DNA of 9,606 bases, from positions 1-9,606 of the forward strand of contig RHKR01000052.1 in NCBI GenBank assembly GCA_008363265.1, in the 5' to 3' direction. The number at the start of each line of letters is the position of its first letter. Position 1 is the stretch's first letter. Source of the DNA: Chlorobiota bacterium. GTDB taxonomy: Bacteria > Bacteroidota > Ignavibacteria > Ignavibacteriales > Ignavibacteriaceae. Shown one piece after another: positions 1-5,868 of the stretch. The notes beneath the pieces are model-generated. The model saw only the letters and a program-made list of their open reading frames with translations. It was not told the DNA's origin and did no database searches. The position numbers and the translations under genes were made by a program.

Positions 1-322
1 CCTTCTTCCCTTTTTCATCCTTGGGAGGGGTTTTTACGCCATCTTTATCGGTATTTTTGGCTTCCGGGGTTTTAACCTTCTCTTTTTCCTTCTTCTCCTC
101 TTTTACCTCGGCTTCGGCTTTCTCCTCTTCCGACTGCTCACCGGGATCACCTTTTATCCCCGCGTCACCGCCGATCTCGGCTACTTCCTCAAATTCGATC
201 TCAATGGTACTCTTCGACTGAGTGGGTATGCTCCCTCCAAAATAGAAATAGAACATCAGCAGGAATGCCAAAGCGTGTATTCCGATCGATACACTAAGCG
301 AGATCCCTTTTTCCTTGTTCAA
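1..322 (-). CDS. TonB/TolA-like energy transducer, N-terminal part (C-terminus beyond window edge)
   Basis: The visible 107 codons start at a TTG one base after the exbD stop and read MNKEKGISLSVSIGIH, then hydrophobic residues to about 28. This is a single N-terminal membrane anchor. Ser12 and His16 are four residues apart inside it, matching the SxxxH motif that TonB and TolA anchors use to contact ExbB/ExbD or TolQ/TolR. A short acidic stretch follows (about 39-50, IEIEFEEVAEI), then a Glu/Lys/Pro-rich linker from about residue 60, as expected for the periplasm-spanning rod. The C-terminal domain that would separate TonB from TolA lies outside the window. Position directly after exbB and exbD supports the role: it would carry proton-motive-force energy to the outer membrane. 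The TTG start is chosen because AAGGA sits 8 nt upstream and the anchor begins right after it. TonB is the more likely label; TolA cannot be excluded. Confidence 0.8.
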   Translation of the reverse strand, partial: MNKEKGISLSVSIGIHALAFLLMFYFYFGGSIPTQSKSTIEIEFEEVAEIGGDAGIKGDPGEQSEEEKAEAEVKEEKKEKEKVKTPEAKNTDKDGVKTPPKDEKGKK

Positions 323-323
323 G

Positions 324-740
324 CTACTTTTCCTTTTCGCCTGATGTTTTATCTGTCTGAAGTGTAAACTTTTCGAATCCTGAACCTTTTGCGGCATCGA
401 TCACAAGCACTACCTTTTCGATCGCCACATCCTTGTCGGAGGCGATGATCAGGTTGGCTTCATTGTCCTTTTCACGAAGGGCTTTAAGCTTTATCTCAAG
501 TTCGGGTTCAGCCACCACTTCACTCCCGATATAATAGGTTCCTTCCTTGGTGATCGTAACAATATATTCGGAAGGTACCAGTTGCTCCGAGGTCTTAGAG
601 CCCGGAAGCTTTACTTTAACTCCGGACTGAACGACATACTGCGAAGTGATCATAAAAAATATCAGCAGGAGCATCACAACGTCGGTCAGTGATGAGAACT
701 GGAATTCTGCCAGGGGTTTGCTTTGTCTCTTAAAACGCAT
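324..740 (-). CDS. exbD: ExbD/TolR biopolymer transport protein
   Basis: A 138-residue protein of normal ExbD/TolR length. The N-terminus is short and basic (MRFKRQSK), then comes one membrane helix at about residues 18-36. Asp20 (SLTDVVMLLL) falls at its start, the position of the conserved proton-pathway aspartate of the family. The rest (about 40-130) is the periplasmic domain, containing GVKVKLPGS just after the helix, which is typical of ExbD proteins, and a C-terminal tail rich in Lys/Glu. In the known complex an ExbD dimer sits inside an ExbB pentamer and passes proton-driven motion to TonB. The start is an ATG 8 nt after the exbB stop, with a Shine-Dalgarno-like AAGGTGAG overlapping that stop, so translation is tightly coupled. 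TolR is the alternative name; sequence alone does not separate the two subfamilies. Confidence 0.93.
   Translation of the reverse strand: MRFKRQSKPLAEFQFSSLTDVVMLLLIFFMITSQYVVQSGVKVKLPGSKTSEQLVPSEYIVTITKEGTYYIGSEVVAEPELEIKLKALREKDNEANLIIASDKDVAIEKVVLVIDAAKGSGFEKFTLQTDKTSGEKEK
331..335 (-). promoter_or_regulatory. Ribosome binding site deciding the TTG start of the TonB-like gene
   Basis: AAGGA on the minus strand, 8 nt before the TTG at 322-320, lying inside the last codons of exbD. There is no ATG between the exbD stop and the membrane anchor, so this site supports TTG as the true start. Confidence 0.6.
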
Positions 741-748
741 CGCTCACC

Positions 749-1408
749 TTAAAAATCAAGATCGAGGTCTGACTTCTGCGGCTGGTGTCCGTGGCTGACA
801 TCCTCGAGAGTATCTATAACATCGGTCGAGATCGCCTCCATGTCGAGAACAACCTTGTTGATCTGGCTGAGAAGGTAGTTATACGCGATCAGAGAGGGAA
901 TACCAACCACCAGACCAAAAACAGTAGTGATAAGTGCTTCGTAAATACCGCTCGCAAGGTCTGCAGGGCTCGCGTTACCCTTCAGTTGCTCAACTGTCAT
1001 GAACGCGGTTACCATGCCGGTAACTGTACCAAGAAAACCAAGAAGCGGCGCAGCACCTGCCACTGTGGCGAGCACCCAAAGTCCCTTTTCAAGCTTTCCG
1101 ATCTCCTGGTTTCCCGAGTCTTCGATCGCTTCACGGACCCTCTGATAGCCATATTTATGCTTTTTCAGACCCTTTTTGATGATCGCAGCGATCGGAGATC
1201 TCTCCCCTTTCAGCACCTGGATCGTGCCGGCAACATCGTTCTTTCGGAGAAGTGTTTCAATGGTGAGAATAAACTTCGGTACATTAACCTTCGCCTTCCG
1301 CAACGCGATGAACTTTTCAATGATCACCGCAAGACCAATGATCGAAAGCAGAAGTATCGGCCACATAATAACGCCGCCTTTTAGGAACATTTCCACGAGA
1401 TTCATCAT
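749..1408 (-). CDS. exbB: ExbB/TolQ/MotA-family proton channel protein
   Basis: A 219-residue protein of usual ExbB/TolQ length with three membrane segments: about residues 12-30, 108-135 and 158-182. The large cytoplasmic loop lies between the first and second. Family hallmarks are visible: APLLGFLGTVTGM at 120-132 and ASGIYEALITTVFGL at 152-166, followed by VVGIPS, the signature of the third helix that lines the proton path. Two adjacent ATGs open the frame (1408 and 1405); the first is chosen because the AAGGA site is already 13 nt away, longer than ideal, and farther still from the second. The acidic C-terminal tail (SDLDLDF) is cytoplasmic. It lies 18 nt after the SPOR gene and 8 nt before exbD, in the order SPOR-exbB-exbD-tonB. 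TolQ is the alternative subfamily, and the SPOR neighbour makes that worth considering. Confidence 0.94.
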   Translation of the reverse strand: MMNLVEMFLKGGVIMWPILLLSIIGLAVIIEKFIALRKAKVNVPKFILTIETLLRKNDVAGTIQVLKGERSPIAAIIKKGLKKHKYGYQRVREAIEDSGNQEIGKLEKGLWVLATVAGAAPLLGFLGTVTGMVTAFMTVEQLKGNASPADLASGIYEALITTVFGLVVGIPSLIAYNYLLSQINKVVLDMEAISTDVIDTLEDVSHGHQPQKSDLDLDF

Positions 1409-1426
1409 ATCTTATTCGATTTCCTT

Positions 1427-3718
1427 TTAGCTCTTTTTGTTCTTGTTAAAAATCTTGTTTACCTCAAGTGCTTTGGTCTCATTGTCGTATGGCCCAATCC
1501 TTACCCGGTACCAGACTCCGTCTTCGCCACGCACTCCCTCTTTCTTCACTTTCATAACAAACGAACTGTAGCCCTTTTTCTTGAGGTCTAGGGCGATCTT
1601 CTCAGCAGTGTCGAAAGAGCGGTGTGCTGAGATCTGTACAAAAAACTTCTTCCCTGATTTGAAAACATGATCAGCGATCTTGTTCTCTTTCACCTTGTTT
1701 TTTACCGCGTCCTGCAGGGTTATGTTCCCTGAATTGGTGGTTTTCTCTTTATCCTTTTCCTTGTCCTTCCCCTTTCCCTTGGTATCTTCCTTCTTTTCTT
1801 TTTTCGTGTCCTTTGCCAGAAGGCTGTCGGGAGGAACGGTAACTTTTATTTTTTTCTGCGAAGAGGTGTCGTAATCCACCGCGGTCAAAACCCCGTTTTC
1901 AGCAACCTCGAAATATTTTCCATCTTTGAAGATCGTTCCTTTAAGATTGCCGTCATTCTGGGTGTCACGGTTAAAGGGATATTCCCTCTTGTCGGAAAGC
2001 GAATTGCTGTCGGTAATTACCATCGAACCGAGGGCGAGGTCTTCCTGATTCAGAGATGCCCTCTTCCCTTTCAGAAGTCCGCTCGAGTCAAGAACATACC
2101 AGGTTGCCACCATCAGCCCCAGCACCAAAAGCATTTTACCCAGAACCGAGAACGGGCTCTTTTCTTCTTTCTGTCCACCCATTTCCTTCTCCTCACCGGT
2201 GATTCCGGGGTTTGTTTCTTCAGATATCTGATAATTTTGCTCAACCGGTATGACAGGCTCCTCAACCGGAAGTGCTGGCTCCACGGCCTCCATTTCAGTT
2301 GATATGATCGAGTCCCTCGAGATGTGGTGAAAGACTTCTTCAGATGCCGGTTCAGTTTGTTCCTCAGGTTCAATTCCGGTCATGCCGGGTTGCTCAATGC
2401 TCTCCGGAACACCGGTTTTCTCCCCGGGTTCGTCTTTCACTTCGGGGTCAACAACCTCATCGAAAAAGTCTTCATCGAAAAGAAGTCTTGTTTCATCAGG
2501 AGTTTCCGCTTCAGCAGGCTCTTCTGAAACCGGTTCCTCCACGGGCAGGTCCACTTCCCCACTTGTCTCCGGCTTGAGTTCTTCCTCTGGAACAGGTGGT
2601 TCCTCCTCCGGAAGTTCAAGGTCTTCTTCAGTAATCAAAGACGGTTCCGGTTCAGCGGCTGTTTCTTCAACAGTGAATGTGATTTCCGGTTCAGCGGTTG
2701 TTTCTTCGACACTGTATGTGATTTCCGGTTCGTCCTCTGCCAGTTCCACCACCTCTTCGGCTGTCGCGACTTCAGCTGCCATTTCCAGATCAATTTCTAC
2801 CGGTTCCTCCGCGGGAAGAAGATCAGGTTCTTCATCCAAGGCAGGTTCTTCGTGAGCTTCCTCTTCCGTCTCTTCAACGACCGGAACGTCAATGATTTCT
2901 TCAAAAACCTCATCTTCCTGTTCAACTGAGATAGTTGATACAGGTTCAACAACCGTTGCCGCTTCCGTTTCCTCTTCAAGATCATCGAATATGCTGATCC
3001 TCTGACGACGGTAAGGCAGCGCGGGTTCGGGGACAACAGGCACCTCTGGAGCTTCCTCAACAGTTTCATTGACCTCTTCAATTGTCCCGGGTGTTTCTTC
3101 AAAGTCCTCAGAAGGCTCCTCCAACGGCTCCGGGGCGGTCTCAGGCGTTTCCTCCTGTTCTTCCGGTGTCTCATCGGGCTCCTGTTCCTGTTCTTCAACA
3201 ACCTCAAAGTGATCACTTCCGGCAACCGGCTCGTACTCCGGCATATCATCAGCAGGAAGCACCTCTTCAGGGACGGACATCTCTTCCGGAACTGCTTCCG
3301 GTTCAAAAATTACTTCAGATTCCGCCTCAAACCCGGATTCACTTTCAGGGACCTCATCCACCAGACTCTCAATAAACTCCTCGATCGACTCTTCTTCCTT
3401 TTCAGGCCCGGTCACTTCCTCCTCTTCAGGAGGGGTAACTTTTATTCCGCCCTGGAAAACGGTGTAGTCATCTTCGTCATCATCGTCGCTGTCATCAATC
3501 ACAATGGATGAATGAGTGAATACTAACTCCGGCTCTTCATTGAGGGGGATGCTCTCTTTCCTCTCCCTGTCTTCCTCTTTTTCCGGGTGAAGTCCAAGAT
3601 CGGAGAAGAGATCGGGTTCTTCGGAGAATGGGGTTAATATGGGAATGGCGTCATCATCTTTGAATGCGTTTGAAACCGGATGTACTTTCTGGAAGCCATC
3701 CTCTGATTCTTCAAACAA
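1427..3718 (-). CDS. SPOR-domain membrane protein with a giant Glu/Pro-rich N-terminal region
   Basis: From the TTG at 3718 the frame gives 763 residues. Residues about 1-515 are extremely acidic (runs of Glu, Asp, Pro and Val, e.g. IDDSDDDDEDDYTVF) and probably disordered. A single membrane helix follows at about 523-543 (VLGKMLLVLGLMVATWYVL). Then comes a mixed segment, a Lys/Glu/Asp-rich stretch at 636-659, and a C-terminal SPOR domain at about 690-758 with the typical opening KKFFVQISAH and a closing VWYRVRIGPYDN. SPOR domains bind septal, denuded peptidoglycan, so the tail should be periplasmic and the acidic half cytoplasmic. The start is unsafe: no ATG or GTG precedes the TTG before an in-frame TAG at 3760-3758, and no clear Shine-Dalgarno precedes it. 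The frame is continuous with the upstream 140-residue gene, so the true protein may be longer. SPOR and membrane-helix calls are strong; specific function is unknown. Confidence 0.85.
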   Translation of the reverse strand: MFEESEDGFQKVHPVSNAFKDDDAIPILTPFSEEPDLFSDLGLHPEKEEDRERKESIPLNEEPELVFTHSSIVIDDSDDDDEDDYTVFQGGIKVTPPEEEEVTGPEKEEESIEEFIESLVDEVPESESGFEAESEVIFEPEAVPEEMSVPEEVLPADDMPEYEPVAGSDHFEVVEEQEQEPDETPEEQEETPETAPEPLEEPSEDFEETPGTIEEVNETVEEAPEVPVVPEPALPYRRQRISIFDDLEEETEAATVVEPVSTISVEQEDEVFEEIIDVPVVEETEEEAHEEPALDEEPDLLPAEEPVEIDLEMAAEVATAEEVVELAEDEPEITYSVEETTAEPEITFTVEETAAEPEPSLITEEDLELPEEEPPVPEEELKPETSGEVDLPVEEPVSEEPAEAETPDETRLLFDEDFFDEVVDPEVKDEPGEKTGVPESIEQPGMTGIEPEEQTEPASEEVFHHISRDSIISTEMEAVEPALPVEEPVIPVEQNYQISEETNPGITGEEKEMGGQKEEKSPFSVLGKMLLVLGLMVATWYVLDSSGLLKGKRASLNQEDLALGSMVITDSNSLSDKREYPFNRDTQNDGNLKGTIFKDGKYFEVAENGVLTAVDYDTSSQKKIKVTVPPDSLLAKDTKKEKKEDTKGKGKDKEKDKEKTTNSGNITLQDAVKNKVKENKIADHVFKSGKKFFVQISAHRSFDTAEKIALDLKKKGYSSFVMKVKKEGVRGEDGVWYRVRIGPYDNETKALEVNKIFNKNKKS
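2645..2722 (-). repeat. Two tandem 39-bp repeats inside the acidic region of the SPOR gene
   Basis: Two adjacent 39-bp units (2645-2683 and 2684-2722) match at 35 of 39 positions, and a partial third copy starts at 2723 (ttccggtt). In protein they are two 13-residue units at about residues 333-358, ITYSVEETTAEPE and ITFTVEETAAEPE. The unit length is a multiple of three, so copy number can change without a frameshift. This points to growth of the acidic linker by local duplication. Confidence 0.85.
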
Positions 3719-3760
3719 GGGGATATCAGGCCTGTCTGTGTATGTTTCAGTTCTTGTCTA
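3716..3760 (-). other. In-frame TAG and 13 sense codons between the unknown gene and the SPOR gene
   Basis: The TAG at 3760-3758 ends the 140-residue frame. The same frame continues for 13 sense codons (translated TRTETYTDRPDIP) to the TTG used as SPOR start, with no ATG or GTG. The nearest purine-rich element is an AGG 12 nt before the TTG, a poor ribosome site. Removing the TAG would join both frames into 917 codons. The gap uses ACA for three of four threonines, so it is not clear that it evolved as coding sequence. Confidence 0.7.
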
Positions 3761-4180
3761 ACCGTCGAGAAGGATTTTTGAGAGGCCACCGGTTCTTCGC
3801 GTGATGCTCTCGTTACTGCTGACGCTGATAACGCGCTCGAAAAAATCCTGCATTAAAGGTGAAACTTCAGACTCACCCGCGGCACCCTCAGCCCCGCCGA
3901 ACGAAAGAAACTCATTCACAACGAGCTGTTCTGACGACCTCTTGCCAAGTGCTACTTCCTCGATCAGTTCAAGCCGGTCGTTCAGGAACTGCAGAACCTC
4001 CTGTTCACCGCCATCAAGCACCTTCCGCTTGACGAGGCAGAGCCGGTACAGGTCGTATATCCTGCCCGGTTCGAAATACTTCGCCGCCATCAATTCGAAC
4101 TGACCGAGAAAATCGATCATTGTCAAGCTGTTTCCGAAAAACTCGTCCCGGATCTTTTTAAGCATGCTGTCGCCGCTCAT
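3758..4180 (-). CDS. Protein of unknown function, possible N-terminal domain of the SPOR protein
   Basis: A 140-residue soluble-looking protein with no signal peptide or membrane helix; I do not recognise the family. Residues about 5-80 look helical and amphipathic, with stretches such as MIDFLGQFELMAAKYF and EVLQFLNDRLELIEEVALG. Residues about 93-105 are Gly/Ala/Glu-rich (GGAEGAAGESE) and the end is SKILLDG. It is the first gene after the 98-nt gap and therefore the probable start of the SPOR-exbB-exbD-tonB transcript. The ATG at 4180 has AGGTAG about 6-8 nt before it; a second ATG five codons later has no better site. Its frame is identical to that of the SPOR gene downstream, with only one TAG between them, so it may be a cytoplasmic N-terminal domain of that protein rather than a separate gene. 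Confidence 0.7.
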   Translation of the reverse strand: MSGDSMLKKIRDEFFGNSLTMIDFLGQFELMAAKYFEPGRIYDLYRLCLVKRKVLDGGEQEVLQFLNDRLELIEEVALGKRSSEQLVVNEFLSFGGAEGAAGESEVSPLMQDFFERVISVSSNESITRRTGGLSKILLDG

Positions 4181-4203
4181 ATTTCTACCTGATAAATGAA
4201 GTG

Positions 4204-4247
4204 CAAAATAACAAATTATTCATATACAATTCAAGTATTTGTTTCAA
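4204..4247 (-). promoter_or_regulatory. Candidate promoter for the SPOR-exbBD-tonB operon
   Basis: This AT-rich stretch on the minus strand offers two readings. One is TTGAAA (4247-4242), 17 nt, TATGAA (4224-4219), a sigma-70-like arrangement. The other is TTG (4234-4232), 20 nt, TTATTTTG (4211-4204), seven of eight matches to the Bacteroidota -7 element TAnnTTTG. Both point toward the ATG at 4180. Such matches are common by chance in AT-rich DNA; position in the only intergenic gap is the main support. Confidence 0.4.
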
Positions 4248-4256
4248 TACTTCTCA

Positions 4257-4281
4257 TAACTTGTTGTTTATGGCCAAGTTA
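4257..4281 (-). terminator. Weak inverted repeat at the end of the barrel gene
   Basis: Perfect 7-bp arms TAACTTG and CAAGTTA are separated by 11 nt, and the first arm includes the TAA stop of the barrel gene. The stem has only two G-C pairs and no T-run follows, so it would be a poor intrinsic terminator. It could be a processing or attenuation hairpin, or chance. Confidence 0.25.
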
Positions 4282-5868
4282 CCACGATATCGTCGCGCCG
4301 CCGGAGATGGAAAGGCCGGGAGTTTCATATCTGCCCCACTTCAAAAGTTTTGAGTTAAGCAGGTCAGTACCGTTCACAAACAGTTTGATATTGTGAGTGA
4401 GATTGTACTCAACATTCACACTTAGATCAAGGCCACCCTGAATCTCGACCGTGTTGGCCATGTCAGCCCAGGTATTTCCCAGGTAGCCAATTTTCAGATC
4501 ATAACTGATCACTTTATTAAAATTATTGCCGTATGCAACGAAAGCCTCTATCTGCGGTATGTGCGGGACATACTTCGATTTGTCGTCCTGAATACCGCGA
4601 TATCTGAATTCACCTACGAATCGACCGAAAATGCCCGGGTGAAATGTCGCCGAGACGAACCCTTCGATCCCCTTAACGTCAGCTCCGCCGAGTCCGTAGA
4701 AACCTTTTGAAGGAAGCTCGCGGAAATAAGGGAAGGCATCGGATGCGAACCACGCGGCACCTACTTCAAACTCGATGAGTTTCTCATACTCGTACTTTAT
4801 CACCGCGTTGAATTCGTGCTGCTTTCTGAGAACCGAATAAGTAACACTGTCTGCCAGCTTGAAATATTTGTTCGATGCAACCCTGTCCTGATTGAAGAGG
4901 AACGTCGTACTGGGATTGTAGGAAGCGATCAGGAACAATCCGTTCGCAAAGCGCATCGAGAATTTCACAACGGGTGAGATGTATGTGTTGTCAGGATTTG
5001 CCGCGAAATCGATACCGCCAAGCAGTTTCATAGTTCTGCCCAGCACTATTCCTCCAAGACCGCTCGCGTTCAGGAAGTTGTTGTTGAATTTGTTTCCTGA
5101 TGAATCAGTCAGGTTCTGCTGCCTGATCGAGAGGTTTGAAAATATCTCTACAAACTCATACCACGTGTTGAAGAATCCTTCAGCGCCGATTATGTTTTCC
5201 GCGTAATCACCCAGTGAAGGGGCAAAGAGATCACCTTTAAGTTTGGCACCATACTGCAGGTATTCGGATGAAAGATTCCTGAAACCGAGTTCCGGTCTGA
5301 AAAAACTGTTGTCCCCTGACCTTAGAGGATCATCGCTCCCGTAAAATTTATAAAGCGATTTATCCATGCTGAAGTTGGCAAAATACTCGGTACCAGGATC
5401 GAGCAGACTGTCGTTGTAGGCGAAGTACTTGAAGCCGGCGATCACGTTAAAGCCGGTTTCATCGGCATTCGGCACGAATGCCTGCCTTCTATTGAACTCA
5501 CCGCCCGCGTGAAGCACCACATCCTGCATCGGAGCGCTAATGAATGCCTTCACAGAGGGCTGGAACATGTTTCCGAAAGCACCTGATGCGTATCCTGTCA
5601 CGTACTCTGATGTGTCCCTGAGTATCTCGCGCTCTATCTTCGGATCGAAGTTCTTTGATAATTTAAATACCGAGTCATCGATACCGGGTGTTTTGAACCG
5701 GTCTGAAAGGATGGAATAGAAATCAGGGTTGATCTTGTCCCTCGTTGGAAAGTCGTACGATCTTAATCCTGTGATCACAAAACTTGGCAATTCAACTTCC
5801 GGCTGGGTCTGAGCCCGGGAAGTAAAGAGGAAAAGGAGCGGAATAGCTGCAAAGATCAGTTTTCTCAT
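4279..5868 (-). CDS. Outer-membrane beta-barrel resembling a TonB-dependent receptor without a plug
   Basis: A 529-residue exported protein. A signal peptide covers residues 1-19 (MRKLIFAAIPLLFLFTSRA, cleavage before Gln20). Residues 24-36 (EVELPSFVITGLR) resemble the segment before the plug of TonB-dependent receptors, where FVVTG-like sequences are common. From about residue 90 the sequence alternates aromatic and polar residues in strand-like fashion to the end. The last 40 residues (IKLFVNGTDLLNSK, then RYETPGLSISGGATISW) match the receptor C-terminus, with an NLF-like turn, a PG-type motif and a final aromatic residue used in barrel assembly. Typical receptors have 600-1000 residues with a plug of over 100; here only about 55 residues separate the FVITG segment from the first strands. 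The start has a perfect AGGAGG 5 nt upstream and overlaps the TPR gene by 4 nt. Barrel is confident; transport substrate is unknown. Confidence 0.82.
   Translation of the reverse strand: MRKLIFAAIPLLFLFTSRAQTQPEVELPSFVITGLRSYDFPTRDKINPDFYSILSDRFKTPGIDDSVFKLSKNFDPKIEREILRDTSEYVTGYASGAFGNMFQPSVKAFISAPMQDVVLHAGGEFNRRQAFVPNADETGFNVIAGFKYFAYNDSLLDPGTEYFANFSMDKSLYKFYGSDDPLRSGDNSFFRPELGFRNLSSEYLQYGAKLKGDLFAPSLGDYAENIIGAEGFFNTWYEFVEIFSNLSIRQQNLTDSSGNKFNNNFLNASGLGGIVLGRTMKLLGGIDFAANPDNTYISPVVKFSMRFANGLFLIASYNPSTTFLFNQDRVASNKYFKLADSVTYSVLRKQHEFNAVIKYEYEKLIEFEVGAAWFASDAFPYFRELPSKGFYGLGGADVKGIEGFVSATFHPGIFGRFVGEFRYRGIQDDKSKYVPHIPQIEAFVAYGNNFNKVISYDLKIGYLGNTWADMANTVEIQGGLDLSVNVEYNLTHNIKLFVNGTDLLNSKLLKWGRYETPGLSISGGATISW

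Noticed and set aside
785..1384. 199-codon open frame on the plus strand, antisense to exbB
   Set aside because: It lies entirely within the strongly conserved exbB gene, its translation has no recognisable domain and is rich in Arg, His and Cys; it is a by-product of exbB codon use.
2382..2855. 157-codon Ser-rich frame on the plus strand
   Set aside because: The Glu codons of the acidic SPOR region read as Ser codons in a shifted antisense frame, which explains the Ser/Gly-rich composition.
2797..3306. 169-codon Arg/Lys/Leu-rich frame on the minus strand
   Set aside because: It is a frameshifted reading of the Glu/Pro-rich SPOR region; composition follows from GAA/GAG repeats and there is no ribosome site or domain.
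2300..3500. Short recurring sequences (ttcttc, ccggttc) that could suggest a CRISPR array or other DNA repeats
   Set aside because: Spacing is irregular and always codon-phased with Glu/Pro/Val codons; there are no constant repeats with unique spacers.
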